This document shows positions 1-10,728 of a stretch of 64,000 nt of DNA, piece after piece. Numbering within the stretch: the first letter of the stretch is position 1; each line of letters begins with the position of its first letter. The translations under genes were made by a program, and so were the position numbers. The notes beneath the pieces were generated by a model, which saw nothing but the letters and a program-made list of their open reading frames with translations, was not told the origin of the DNA and ran no database searches. Location: the NCBI GenBank assembly GCA_900128565.1, contig LT635915.1:1-64000 (forward strand). The letters run 5' to 3'. Origin of the DNA: Stramenopiles sp. TOSAG23-6. Lineage: Eukaryota > Sar.

Positions 1-155
1 CTAAAGATGATTCCAGCAGGATTTCGTGTCATTCCTTCCCAATTCTATAACCTTGAAGGGAATGATAAGACTTCGCGAATCGCGATGACCAATGGCCATT
101 GACCATCGATGACCCAGAGCGTATAAACCAACCGTTCAAGAATTATTTTTCTAGT

Positions 156-1037
156 ATGATGAAGTTAGCTGCTTCCTCGACTTACAGGTTTGCAACACGC
201 ATTAGTTTTAAACCAAAGCAGTGCAATACTCTTTACAGTGTACATCGTTTATTTTCTGCCTCTACAGAAGGAGTTGTCGATACAAGTGAGTATGATGAAA
301 CTCAACTCGCCATGATGGAAGAGCTTTGTATTGTATGTGACTTAGACGATAATATTGTAGGGTCAGATACTAAAAAGAATGTTCACCTAATTGATGGTAT
401 ATCGATGAAGTCTGGTGGTTTGCCCCATAGAGCTTTTAGTGTATTCCTTTTCAATGAAAAATATGAATTATTGTTACAGAAGCGGTCGAGTGAAAAAATT
501 TTATTTCCATTGCACTGGGCCAACACTTGTTGCTCACACCCTTTGGCAGCTGGTGCTACATTTCTTGGAAACACTATAAATGGTGAAGAAAAGGGATCAC
601 CAGGAACCGTACAAGCTGCCCGTCGAAAATTAGAGCAAGAACTTGGAATAGATCCTGAAAGTATACCTACTGATGCATTTCATTTTGTCACAAAAGTGCA
701 TTACAAAGCACCTTTGCCTGGGCCAAATCCTAAGTGGGGCGAACATGAGATTGATTACATTTTGCTTGCACAGGTTTCTCAAGATACCATTGAATCATCT
801 TTGAAGCCAAATCCTGGAGAAGTTTGTGATATTCAATGGATAAGCCAAAGTGCGTGTCGTGCGTTTGTTGAAACTTCAAGCGACCCTCACAAAGAATATG
901 ATAGTGGTAGTGGTGAATGGATATCTCCATGGTTTTCAGCGATCGAAGGTTCTTTACTTCACAATTGGTGGGATAAAATGAAAGCTGGTGAGAGTGTGGA
1001 ACCTGATGGTAAGATTCATAGACTGAAGGGAGTGTAA
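156..1037 (+). CDS. IDI1: Isopentenyl-diphosphate delta-isomerase, type I
   Basis: Interconverts IPP and DMAPP for isoprenoid synthesis. The Nudix-fold type I family is recognised from TNTCCSHPL, which holds the catalytic cysteine near residue 124, the Nudix helix AARRKLEQELGI near 155-166, and GEHEIDYILL near 195 with the metal/catalytic glutamates. The reading frame is open further upstream, but the first in-frame ATG is at 156 (a second follows at 159), giving about 293 aa. The first 30-40 residues are basic and Ser/Ala-rich with no acidic residues, as in an organelle presequence, so mitochondrial or plastid targeting is possible. It converges on the UBR gene with a 63-bp gap, and an AATAAA on the + strand overlaps that gene's stop codon. 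Function is near certain; compartment is inferred. Confidence 0.95.
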   Translation: MMKLAASSTYRFATRISFKPKQCNTLYSVHRLFSASTEGVVDTSEYDETQLAMMEELCIVCDLDDNIVGSDTKKNVHLIDGISMKSGGLPHRAFSVFLFNEKYELLLQKRSSEKILFPLHWANTCCSHPLAAGATFLGNTINGEEKGSPGTVQAARRKLEQELGIDPESIPTDAFHFVTKVHYKAPLPGPNPKWGEHEIDYILLAQVSQDTIESSLKPNPGEVCDIQWISQSACRAFVETSSDPHKEYDSGSGEWISPWFSAIEGSLLHNWWDKMKAGESVEPDGKIHRLKGV

Positions 1038-1100
1038 TATATAATATATACTTTTGTCATTTATTTTTTTATAAAAGTAATGATTACTAGACCATTTTTT

Positions 1101-4100
1101 TTAATAAAGCATTCCATTATGTTGCCTCGTCATTGAGAGTACTCGCGTACTTTGACCAAAACTATTCCAAACCATAAGTTGTCTTAATTGCTCAAGTCGC
1201 GAAGCGCTTAAATATAATGGCTTTCCACGGCGTAAATTTCGGTCTTCTTCACCATGTTCATNAAGGTACAATGATCCCCACATGCATCGCCTACGACGTC
1301 CCATGGTCAATAATACCAGTGATTCACGAAGAAGAAGAAAACATCCTGAACCTGCTCCACAACAATCCGAATGTCGAGTAACTTCTCCACATCCATCTAC
1401 TAGACAACATTTAGATAACCAGCACAATAACCTACCACACACAAGGCACAATGCAGCCATTTGAGGTACCTTATTACAAACGATGCACTTTTTCTCACGA
1501 TTATCTAAATAAATACGAGCGTAAATCTTTGGTAGCGGTATAAGTTGAAAAGGCTCACTTAGGTTGAATGAAGGAAGTAATGCTTGGATAGGTGTTGCTG
1601 AACCTCGTAGTGCATTTTGCATTTGTGACATCCAAACACCTATTAAAGATCTATGATTCCTTACGACATTTAAATGATTCTTCGAATTAGGCGCTTTGGC
1701 CGTGAAACAAAACTGCACATCTCTCAATTGTAAGTGAGCACATAGTACATTTAATTCAGCTTGTACATTTCTCCTATGTATACTATTAGTTGGATCGTGT
1801 GTTGAAGATGTTTCATCCATCTTTTCCTCATTTTTTAATGGCATCGAGAGATTAATTGTAGACATGTCTTGCCCTATCGTTCCTAAAGCAGTCATTAGCA
1901 ACGACAATTTACGTAGTAAAGACAATATCAATTCATTCACAATACATTTGAGTTCATTTTCAACTCCTACTGTGGTCTCCTTTGGAAAGAGACTATTACA
2001 ACATAATTGAACAACTGATTTAGGTAATACAACATTTGAAATTGTATCATCTAGGGGACATGAACCATCATCTCGTTTACGGTGCATTTCTCTCCAAATC
2101 CAAATGTATGCCTCTAATAGTGTGGTCGGTGGATTTCCTGGATCATTTGGAGGTTTTGGTGGATTTCCTAAAATAGATTGGTGTGTATCTTCACAAAATG
2201 GTCCAGGTAATCCAGAGCGTGCACGGCATACACAAATACAAAACAAAGCTTGCATGACTGCAGCAGGATAAAATAGATCAACCATCTTCGAAGCAGCCGT
2301 ACCTAAGCCTGAAAATGGAACACGTAAAGTTGCAGCTGACCCAAACAACCATCTTGTTAATACAGGAAATAAATCTAAAGATAATACAGATTGTACATCA
2401 TTGCTGCTTCTTAGATTACATGTTTTAATACCTTTCAACTTCCGCGGTAATACATGTGTCGAAATATGTACAAAAGCATTAGTAACAAAGTCTGGAACAA
2501 TTGGCATTCTTGATACACGAGGTTGATTGCCAGATCTATATAATGATAATGCATAAATGCACTGCGCTAAATGCAACATTGTTGTTTTCCGTCGCTCAGG
2601 TAAGCTTGAAACACATTTTGATCGGAGAGCAAATTCATCCATTGCAACATTTGTCGCAATTGTATTTGACATATTCAACAGAAATATTCGAAGTGGTGAT
2701 CGTGAAAGTAATGCATTTGAACCATGTTGTGCTTCTAGTAATAATTGTCCAAAATTAAGCAAGTTTGTGAGTAATGGATTACCAAAAGGTCTTTGAGTGC
2801 ATTTCTCTGAAATCTGCGAAACTTCTTCACCCCAGACATAACCTGCAACCCATAGAGCTAGATTATGTCGATTAGATAGTTCTGAATTTTCCTCGAGGAT
2901 ACTACTGTTATTATTAGCAGGTATTCCCGTTGCCCCAGGCATTTCCCTTGGTATTGATGTACTGACTAAACCTAATGCAATTCGCTCAGAAAGACGACGT
3001 GACTCATTCTCACCAGAAAATGACATACGTTTTGACTCACTAACAACAGGAGAAGATTTTGGACAATGACCCGTCATTGCCTGTGATATTGAAACTGTTT
3101 TGATTTTCGTGTCATTAAATTCTGTCCCCGATGTGGAACTTGACGGAATATTAGGCAACAATGGAATTAACGAATTTCCTAGACGACGACAAATTGGACA
3201 AAGAAATTCATGATCGTCTATATTAACAACTAAATGACCTTCAAATGTCTGCCTTTGTATATGTCGTTCCTGTAGTGATAAATAATACGATTCGAAGCAC
3301 TGCGTATGAATAAAATGCCCACAACTTTGAACGTGTGCTGATTTATTTTGTTTTGAAGTGGAGCTCCCACCACTAGTTATATCGGAACATAACATATTTC
3401 TATAACAAGCATTAATTTCATTGGACGAGCAACCAACATTTACTACACCATCGGTATCTTTGACCGATAAAGATTGTTCATCATCTCCTTCGAGACTCGC
3501 ATCTTCAGAAGACTCTTTGAGAAGTTGTTTTAACTTCGCATTTGCCTCTGCTAATTCTTCGTTTGCAATAGCTAGACGTGCAATAAGACCAGATTTATCC
3601 ATCACAGAACAATTTGAAGGTAACAAAGCCTGTGTAGCTTCCATTTGTGCTTGTTTTTTCTGGCTTGCATTCATGCGCGCAAGAGCTAACTCACTTATAT
3701 TGTGACTACCCCCTCCAAAACATTTTTCTGACAATACATTTGCAGCAGCACAACGGCGCATTGCCGATATGCCACCGCGTAATTCCTCACGTTTTGACAT
3801 CCAACTACAATATTGTTTTTCACCTATAGAATTTCCTGCATATGTTGTTGTATATTCTGTCTTTGATTCAGTTATTTCAGCCATGCAATTTTCATCGTCA
3901 CCCTGATAACTATGTGATGGACACGCTTCAGGTTCTCTCCAGGCAGCGACGCCATTGTGTAACATTCGAGATGGTTGAACAAACGCAACAAGTGCAAATG
4001 GATTTAGACCTGCTGCAGTACTCCCTACGACACCTTTTTTTCTACATAGAACGCACTCAACACAAGATTGAGCACGTCCACGGATACGTGGCTGAGTAGC

Positions 4101-7100
4101 TCCAAGTACAGGAGAAGACATAGTATCTTTCATTCTAGGTAATGATTCTCCACAAATCTTTTCACGCGCGTCTTTTTCTGCAGCATCAATATGTGCTAAA
4201 GCAGTTTTCTGTTGTTGTTTAGCTAATTGTTTATTATCCTGTACATCAAGATCCATATCAGTAGACGAAAGTCTCCGACGTCGCTGAGACCGAAGGGTAG
4301 GTTTCCACGTACCTCCATTGACGACAACTGTTGAAGAACTTGTATCCATCGTATCATTTCTTGTACCAACCAAGTTCTCCAAATTTTCTGAAGTAGAAGG
4401 ACTTACATATTGGCTAGTATTGTTTACGGCTTCTTGATCACTACATTTTTCTTCCCCACTCATATTTGAGTCTTCTTCACCTGACGATGAAGTAGATATA
4501 TCGTAAAGATCCATAAAATTAGAAAACTGCTCTTGTTTCTTTTTCATAGCATCAATTGCAGCCGCTTGACGATCACTAGACATACGACGACGCATTTCTG
4601 AATTAGACTCGGCTGTACCTTTACCTTCATCTGCAACAGCTTGTTTCTTTCGTAAAATATCAACTTTTGCAGCACTATCTGGAGAATGTTCATGTAATAA
4701 TTGAAATATGCTTTCTATATACTCATGTTGTTCAGAGAAAGATTCTGTCCCTAACATAATTGACAATATTTCTCCAATATTTCTTGAGATTTCCGGTTTG
4801 GTATCAGTATCTTCAGTTTTTGTACCTACATTGGGAATGTCGATAGGATGCCAAACATTTGTGAATGGATTTGATGTAGGATAACATATAGTGTGTATAC
4901 AAAACTTGGGAATTCTACCTCCTTGCACAGTAAAAAACTCTTCAAACATCGTGGCAGGAACACTATAATGTCCTCTTCCTTCTTCTTCATCTTTACTCTC
5001 AGGACTATTTGATGTACATCGCACGGAAGAATAATCCATGTAATCACTTGTTGAACTCGACGCATCATTATTCTCTTCATGATCAATATCCATTTGGAAA
5101 CTTTCATCAGTCGGCATTGAAAGTATAGGAGTTCCTCCTTCTTTATTTACTGAAACACTATTGCTTTTATTCTCGTAATAATTTGGAACTAATCCATTTT
5201 CCATCTCTTCATCGGACCATTCAGAGTCATTCAATTGAAGTGCTAAAGCTAATACATATAATGCAGCACTAACACATCCATCAGATGATCTTTTACTACC
5301 CCATAAAGCATTTTGTAACACGCAGAAAATTATACCATGTAGGGGAGCATTCCATAATACTTGCCACGGTAAAGTCTTTAGTGCAGGGAATGTATCTACC
5401 ATTATTTGAACAGGTAAAAGTTGTGTGCTGCCACTACCAAAGATACTATTAGATCTTTCACGACTACGAGAGAGGAAACCATGCGAGGATGCATTAGATG
5501 AATCATTTGCTACAAGAGATGGCCCAGCAGACATGCTTTCAGATCTACTTGTATATCGAGGTCGAGTGCGCTGAATATGTTGTTGGTACTGTTGCTCCAT
5601 CTGCTGTCGGTCGAGGCGACTATAATGCAGAAAATATGGATTCACTTCCCTCCAGGCTTCAGGTTTTAAACGATAATGACCACTTTCCATTCGACCAGCA
5701 ACCATACCTGGCTCTATGAACGAAGATGATTTCTTAATAGAATCTTCAAACGCATCCAAAGCAGTTAAACGCGACGCAACGCGGCTACTTAATTGAGAAT
5801 GACTCATTTTACCAGTTGCAAGAATATGTAATACTTCCTTCTCCACTGCAGCTTTGGGTGTAAGGCCAGACCGACGTCTATCTGAAGCCAGAATAATGAT
5901 CATACTCAAAAGTTCTTCCGTCATGTATGCATCCCACTCTTCAGGTGGTTCTAATATATTGCTTTCGGTAGTTGCGTTGCTAGTTACATCCACTGGATGG
6001 TTGTCACCTGATACATTAAATAATCCTAAATCTCCTCTTTCAGCTGCATTTACAGAAGCAGCAACGATTTCACTATCATAACTACTATTGAAATCTTCGC
6101 CATCTAAACGTTCTGAATCAATCGAGAGTAATGACGGCATTTCAGTAGCATTTCTTTGAGGTATTCCATTGGAGTTATTTTCAGTTTTTTCTACTGGTGG
6201 ATCTAATTGAAGAAAATTTTCCGACTCAAAAGAGCGCGCCATTAATGGTATCAATTCTTTACCCCCCAACATAACAAATAATACTTGTAATAACATCACA
6301 TCCAAATCCAACCCAGTATCGTGCCAATAACGACTATAATAATATGCCACTTCTGACCACATGGCATCTCCATTGCGTACCCACATACCTGCTTGAACTT
6401 GGCGCACCAACACCTGAACACGAAGTGGCCGACTTACTAATGAGCGAAGCATGTCACGACTAAAACAAGACAGCGGCAGTAATTCTGTCAATGAAGCCCC
6501 AGGTAGTACTGCTAAAGATTCATGCAACATCCATGCAGTGAAGCGATGCAAAGGTAAATGAAAACTTGTCTTGTGCTTTGAAACACGGAAGAAACGACCA
6601 CGCTGTGTACATGGAGCCTTATCGTTGGCATCAGAAATATGTTGCTTCAGAGCTTCACCACACTGTAGAAGGAATCTAGCAGCCGTTTCTGTGCTTCGTA
6701 ATTCATCTAACATGGACCTATCCGCCAATCTAGTACGGTATCCGTCTACAACAGTACCACACAAAAGCATCATTTCGTGTGATAGAATAAAAGCTGATTG
6801 CCAAACAGCATCATCATACTCAACATGCTCCTCTAACTGTCTTACTTGTGGATTCATATCTTCCATGAGTGATAATAACTGTAATAATGACTTAGTTACA
6901 GGAGAATGATCTGATGCAAAGAGTACATAACTCGATACAATCTGATGAGAAAGCACAGTACGCAAATCTGCAACCATTCTTGAATAGATATTATCCTTTA
7001 CCAAACTATGAGAACAATCTACTGGACCACACCCGGCGACCAAACGTAAACTACTTAAATCAGTGTCAACATCTTCACAACTACTAGTTCCTTCTATGTC

Positions 7101-9041
7101 ACACACTTTCCTCTTTCGTTTCCCTGATGGAGTACTCACTCCATCAACTGGACTTGAAGAGAATGTTCTAGTAAGAGAAGTGTCACTTTGGTTAGAAGCA
7201 GTTTCCTTCATTTGTTTCACATTTTTAATTCTATTTCTACGACATCGATCAGATCTTGCTCTATTTCCAAAATAACCTCGACCTAAACCCTCTCCTATAC
7301 CTAACGAAATCTTTCGCGATTGTCCCTTTGAAGTTGTTTGAAGAAACAGAAACACAACCTTCCTTAATAAACCAGAGACCAAACGTTTTCGTTTAACAAG
7401 ACGTAATACTTGTTGTGGATTATGAAACAATTGACAAAAAATCCTATCTAGAAATCTGCTTAGTCCTTTGCTCACCTCAGGATCTGAAGGTTGCACTAAA
7501 TAATCTAATAAACGAGCATAGTGACGTACAAAGCATTCAGTATAAAATTCTTTGAACCTAGAATCAAACAGAAGTTTTAGATATAAAACACCTAAATCAT
7601 CTTGCTGTTCCCCAGGTAAAAGAAGTCCAGATGCCATTAGTCCATCAAGTAGAGTTATGACTGGTGGTTCTATTTTTCTCTGACGTTTTCTANCTTTTTT
7701 TGAAGAATTTGATTCATTACTATTTGAAATTCCAGAAAAAGTATACCGTAGATTATCTTCTGCATTTTTCATATTTTGAGCTACAATAGTTTCATTCATA
7801 GAAGTCTTTGTATCTTCATCTATCACTTTAAATTCTTTAGAAACTGTACTAAATGTATTTGACTTTGTTTCTTGTCTACGAGCTTCAATTGGACTATAGC
7901 AACTATTACTACTATCACTTGCGGGATCAAAATCTCCAAATCCACTGTCACTTGTAAAGCGAAGTTTTTGTTGAAATAATAAACTTGGACTAGTCCGTCG
8001 ATCAGTAGAACTTTGAGATACAGACTGCAATACACGCGATGGAACTGGATTATATGCTTCAAAGCATGTTGACACATTGCCACTTCCTCCAAATCCAGAC
8101 CCAAGGCGAAGAACTCGAGGTTCTTGAAATACATTACATACTAAGTGACGTAAAGCACAACACAACTCACAGGACTTTTGCAACCATAGGACAACTTTTT
8201 GAACAAGCAGTGATTGATTTTGCATTTCTTCCCGCATACGTCGTGGTGTGATATTAGAATCAGATAATGGCGTATCTTTGGATTCCTCGAAAGATGAAGA
8301 AGTAGCAGCAGCACTAATATTTCTAGAGGGTGAAGTGAAGCTATCTCCAAGAAATGTATTTGTTCTTGACTGATCACTGGAGTACTGAGATAATAGTGAG
8401 GGTCGATTTCTTTTCCGTGCAAGCTCATCATGATATTTACCAATATTTTCAACAAGATAAACGAGATAATATACAGCTGCACGAACCGCCAGAGTCGCGC
8501 CCTGTCTAATATTTGGTGAAAGTTCTTTGAAGTCATTAGCCGCGCCATCACCTGTTCGGTTACGACGATGCTTTTTACAAAATCCTTTTGGATCCCAAGC
8601 TAAAGGATCCCCACAGTCACAACAACCACCAGAAGAAGATCTATACATGCGATAATCATGTCCAATATGATCCTCTGGATCAAAGCATTTTACACACATA
8701 CAACTTGACTCACTGATACCACACGTTTTGCATCGGTAAGCAATGTGGTCGTCCGTCCAAACTTCTTCACACTTTACATCCGCAGGATAAGTCTGTCGAA
8801 TATGCGCAAGTGTTATCAATGGATTTTCACCACCTGCCATAAGCCAATCTAGAAGAGTCAAACAAAGATCAAGTTTATGTTGTGCTGCGCTATTGACATG
8901 TTCATTATTTAAATTATCTAAAAATATAGTGACGAGAATATTTAGCGCAACTGGAAGCTTCAAACCTAGTAATTTCTTAGCAGTTGCCGTCGGGGTTTTT
9001 ATATCATATCCTGAGGGCTTATCACTCTCTTGAGCTCCCAT
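1101..9041 (-). CDS. UBR-box N-recognin E3 ubiquitin ligase (UBR1/PRT6 type)
   Basis: A 2646-aa protein, an E3 ligase that would bind destabilising N-termini (N-degron pathway). The UBR box lies at about residues 91-160 with the closely spaced Cys/His ligands, including GGCCDCGDP and FCKKHR. A split RING-H2 starts with CVLC near 1660 and continues with CGHFIHTQCF near 1900 and FLCPICRRLGNSLIPLLP. The C-terminal zinc-binding cap (near 2520 onward) ends in the family signature around HGEEDRNLRRGKPLYL. It is longer than typical UBR1/PRT6 (roughly 1750-2000 aa); the excess is Ser/Thr/Asp-rich linker. I cannot identify a ClpS-like type-2 pocket by eye. Two Ns fall inside (7693, 1262); the latter hits the position where the family has Asp. 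No introns are needed. Confidence 0.93.
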   Translation of the reverse strand: MGAQESDKPSGYDIKTPTATAKKLLGLKLPVALNILVTIFLDNLNNEHVNSAAQHKLDLCLTLLDWLMAGGENPLITLAHIRQTYPADVKCEEVWTDDHIAYRCKTCGISESSCMCVKCFDPEDHIGHDYRMYRSSSGGCCDCGDPLAWDPKGFCKKHRRNRTGDGAANDFKELSPNIRQGATLAVRAAVYYLVYLVENIGKYHDELARKRNRPSLLSQYSSDQSRTNTFLGDSFTSPSRNISAAATSSSFEESKDTPLSDSNITPRRMREEMQNQSLLVQKVVLWLQKSCELCCALRHLVCNVFQEPRVLRLGSGFGGSGNVSTCFEAYNPVPSRVLQSVSQSSTDRRTSPSLLFQQKLRFTSDSGFGDFDPASDSSNSCYSPIEARRQETKSNTFSTVSKEFKVIDEDTKTSMNETIVAQNMKNAEDNLRYTFSGISNSNESNSSKKXRKRQRKIEPPVITLLDGLMASGLLLPGEQQDDLGVLYLKLLFDSRFKEFYTECFVRHYARLLDYLVQPSDPEVSKGLSRFLDRIFCQLFHNPQQVLRLVKRKRLVSGLLRKVVFLFLQTTSKGQSRKISLGIGEGLGRGYFGNRARSDRCRRNRIKNVKQMKETASNQSDTSLTRTFSSSPVDGVSTPSGKRKRKVCDIEGTSSCEDVDTDLSSLRLVAGCGPVDCSHSLVKDNIYSRMVADLRTVLSHQIVSSYVLFASDHSPVTKSLLQLLSLMEDMNPQVRQLEEHVEYDDAVWQSAFILSHEMMLLCGTVVDGYRTRLADRSMLDELRSTETAARFLLQCGEALKQHISDANDKAPCTQRGRFFRVSKHKTSFHLPLHRFTAWMLHESLAVLPGASLTELLPLSCFSRDMLRSLVSRPLRVQVLVRQVQAGMWVRNGDAMWSEVAYYYSRYWHDTGLDLDVMLLQVLFVMLGGKELIPLMARSFESENFLQLDPPVEKTENNSNGIPQRNATEMPSLLSIDSERLDGEDFNSSYDSEIVAASVNAAERGDLGLFNVSGDNHPVDVTSNATTESNILEPPEEWDAYMTEELLSMIIILASDRRRSGLTPKAAVEKEVLHILATGKMSHSQLSSRVASRLTALDAFEDSIKKSSSFIEPGMVAGRMESGHYRLKPEAWREVNPYFLHYSRLDRQQMEQQYQQHIQRTRPRYTSRSESMSAGPSLVANDSSNASSHGFLSRSRERSNSIFGSGSTQLLPVQIMVDTFPALKTLPWQVLWNAPLHGIIFCVLQNALWGSKRSSDGCVSAALYVLALALQLNDSEWSDEEMENGLVPNYYENKSNSVSVNKEGGTPILSMPTDESFQMDIDHEENNDASSSTSDYMDYSSVRCTSNSPESKDEEEGRGHYSVPATMFEEFFTVQGGRIPKFCIHTICYPTSNPFTNVWHPIDIPNVGTKTEDTDTKPEISRNIGEILSIMLGTESFSEQHEYIESIFQLLHEHSPDSAAKVDILRKKQAVADEGKGTAESNSEMRRRMSSDRQAAAIDAMKKKQEQFSNFMDLYDISTSSSGEEDSNMSGEEKCSDQEAVNNTSQYVSPSTSENLENLVGTRNDTMDTSSSTVVVNGGTWKPTLRSQRRRRLSSTDMDLDVQDNKQLAKQQQKTALAHIDAAEKDAREKICGESLPRMKDTMSSPVLGATQPRIRGRAQSCVECVLCRKKGVVGSTAAGLNPFALVAFVQPSRMLHNGVAAWREPEACPSHSYQGDDENCMAEITESKTEYTTTYAGNSIGEKQYCSWMSKREELRGGISAMRRCAAANVLSEKCFGGGSHNISELALARMNASQKKQAQMEATQALLPSNCSVMDKSGLIARLAIANEELAEANAKLKQLLKESSEDASLEGDDEQSLSVKDTDGVVNVGCSSNEINACYRNMLCSDITSGGSSTSKQNKSAHVQSCGHFIHTQCFESYYLSLQERHIQRQTFEGHLVVNIDDHEFLCPICRRLGNSLIPLLPNIPSSSTSGTEFNDTKIKTVSISQAMTGHCPKSSPVVSESKRMSFSGENESRRLSERIALGLVSTSIPREMPGATGIPANNNSSILEENSELSNRHNLALWVAGYVWGEEVSQISEKCTQRPFGNPLLTNLLNFGQLLLEAQHGSNALLSRSPLRIFLLNMSNTIATNVAMDEFALRSKCVSSLPERRKTTMLHLAQCIYALSLYRSGNQPRVSRMPIVPDFVTNAFVHISTHVLPRKLKGIKTCNLRSSNDVQSVLSLDLFPVLTRWLFGSAATLRVPFSGLGTAASKMVDLFYPAAVMQALFCICVCRARSGLPGPFCEDTHQSILGNPPKPPNDPGNPPTTLLEAYIWIWREMHRKRDDGSCPLDDTISNVVLPKSVVQLCCNSLFPKETTVGVENELKCIVNELILSLLRKLSLLMTALGTIGQDMSTINLSMPLKNEEKMDETSSTHDPTNSIHRRNVQAELNVLCAHLQLRDVQFCFTAKAPNSKNHLNVVRNHRSLIGVWMSQMQNALRGSATPIQALLPSFNLSEPFQLIPLPKIYARIYLDNREKKCIVCNKVPQMAALCLVCGRLLCWLSKCCLVDGCGEVTRHSDCCGAGSGCFLLLRESLVLLTMGRRRRCMWGSLYLXEHGEEDRNLRRGKPLYLSASRLEQLRQLMVWNSFGQSTRVLSMTRQHNGMLY

Positions 9042-9406
9042 TTTACTGAATGATCAACCCAGACCCAGATTGCGCCAAGAAATGACGATAGGATACACAA
9101 CACAATGTCATAAGGACGTCTCTAGTGTACAAAAATGAATTTCAAGAGATAACGTACACCATCCACTTTTTTTTTTTTAACCCGGTACTGGCAAAAAAAG
9201 TTCATCATCGGTGGGTAAAAAATTGAAAAGAAAATAATACACAATTCACATAATAATTTTAATCTTTTTTATTGGGAATTATAATCATACAAAAAAATAT
9301 ATTGATGCTTATACAAGTTATATACATTATCATCAAATTTGGGGGACACGGATAATACAGAAAGAATCGGGAAATAAATACATAGGAAAGAGAGATCAAG
9401 AGAGTT
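9042..9406. promoter_or_regulatory. Gap between two co-oriented genes: UBR promoter and deoxynucleoside kinase 3' end
   Basis: No convincing gene in these 365 bp. Near 9267 the minus strand reads AATAAA, a plausible poly(A) signal for the deoxynucleoside kinase. A run of T at about 9168-9178 and the word CCCGGTAC near 9182 lie upstream of the UBR start. This is one of only two places in the window where neighbours share a strand. Confidence 0.5.
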
Positions 9407-10444
9407 CTAAAAAAAATCATCTAATATCGAAATTGGTGACATTTCCATACATTTGTTATTCTCGGTGTTATTTCTCTTAAATGGTGTTTTGATATTGGAT
9501 ATTTGAGCATTGTGTTGTTTCGAATTGAAAGAATTTTCTTTATTCTGACGACAATTTTCGAGATGGATTTCACGGGAAGCTTCAGCAGGCATAATTATCA
9601 TTTCTTTCTGAGTCACTAAAGATGGATCCTCACTATTAGGGATTTTTCTTGCTAACTCAATCAAATCAGGTGGAATTGAAATCGAAGAAAGTTCCAAACG
9701 AGCTGACACCAAATCATCGTTAAAAATAAAAGTCTCAAGAGTTTTTCTCTCGAAATCAGAACCTAAGACACAGTGATTTCGAGAAGAACATAAGTCAAGG
9801 ATCTTGTTAGCCATTTCGTTGACTTTTCCAAAATTTGACCAATCCTTTCTGTATACCGTGCAACGGTTCCCAGCTACAATTTTAAACTCAGAAATAAAGT
9901 TTAAATAACATTCGTGAAGTCCATTAAGATAAGCAATAGGAATTGCTTCTTCGCATTCTCTTTTGCGGACGCAATGTACCCTTCTATAGCACTCTGTTGG
10001 AGACACATCTAAATATACCATAACATCTGGCGGGGGCAACTCCTTTAAAAGTTGTTCTCGAAGTGTACAATAGAAGTCGAAACCTGCCTGATCTATATTC
10101 CCATCCTGAAAGTTCTTTAGTGCAAAAACAGAGTCACTCCATATTGAGCGGTCTAAAAGAACACCATTTACATTGGACTTGTTACTTTCATTGGCAATGA
10201 ACTTAAGTGCATTAATGTATGTAATATAGCGCTGTTTGAGGATCCATATTTGAAGCGCTAGAGCATATTTCTTCGGGTTCATATAATATAGCTCCAAAAA
10301 TGGATTTGCAGTGGTTGGTTCAAGAAATGTTGCAAAGCCAAGGTGCTCGCCTACTTGGTGACAAAGGGTACTTTTTCCAGCACTAATATTGCCCTCAATA
10401 ATAATGAGCCGTGGCATTTTACATTTATTTGTCTTCCTCATCAT
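9407..10444 (-). CDS. Deoxynucleoside kinase (dCK/dGK/dNK family)
   Basis: Phosphorylates deoxynucleosides in the salvage route to dNTPs. Near the N-terminus the P-loop reads IEGNISAGKST. It is followed by the substrate-site stretch EPTTANPFLELYY, then LDRSIWSDSVF with the DRS motif, and an arginine-rich LID (RRVHCVRKRECEEAIP). The frame stays open to 10570, but only a TTG lies there. In-frame ATGs at 10444, 10441 and 10417 are the realistic starts; 10444 gives 345 aa. About 100 C-terminal residues after the kinase fold are low-complexity and unassigned. Nucleoside specificity (dG, dA, dC, T) cannot be read by eye. The promoter shared with the CobW gene carries two perfect E2F-type sites, fitting S-phase expression. 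Confidence 0.9.
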   Translation of the reverse strand: MMRKTNKCKMPRLIIIEGNISAGKSTLCHQVGEHLGFATFLEPTTANPFLELYYMNPKKYALALQIWILKQRYITYINALKFIANESNKSNVNGVLLDRSIWSDSVFALKNFQDGNIDQAGFDFYCTLREQLLKELPPPDVMVYLDVSPTECYRRVHCVRKRECEEAIPIAYLNGLHECYLNFISEFKIVAGNRCTVYRKDWSNFGKVNEMANKILDLCSSRNHCVLGSDFERKTLETFIFNDDLVSARLELSSISIPPDLIELARKIPNSEDPSLVTQKEMIIMPAEASREIHLENCRQNKENSFNSKQHNAQISNIKTPFKRNNTENNKCMEMSPISILDDFF

Positions 10445-10728
10445 GATTAATGATAATTTTCTGAATGAAAGGCACGAAGGAGTAATAAAGAGAAATATGT
10501 GAAAGACTGAAGAGTGAGAAAAGCTTTGCGCGCCAAAACGAAAAATATAAGCGAATAAAGTACTAGTCAAAATTTTGGCGCGAACCGAACCCCAACCCTA
10601 GCTAAAATATAGCTTAATTCGGTCGAGTCATGAATGAAAGTCAGTGTGATACTTTAATCTAACTGAGGCAGGACTCTACATAATCTTATTATTACATCAC
10701 AAATTTGAAATATCTACACCAAAAGAAA
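10445..10728. promoter_or_regulatory. Divergent promoter with paired inverted E2F-type sites
   Basis: This 284-bp spacer separates the start codons of the deoxynucleoside kinase (-) and the CobW GTPase (+). TTTTGGCGCG, a perfect E2F/DP consensus, occurs twice in opposite orientation: minus strand at 10529-10538 and plus strand at 10573-10582. They are 34 bp apart and 85-140 bp upstream of the kinase start. A GTCAAA word sits beside the second site at 10566-10571. E2F control of nucleotide-supply genes is established in animals and plants; its use here is inferred. Confidence 0.7.

Noticed and set aside
1-102. Frame open from the left edge to a TGA at 100-102 (33 codons)
   Set aside because: Too short to exclude chance, no recognisable motif, and the position fits the upstream half of a divergent promoter for the isomerase gene.
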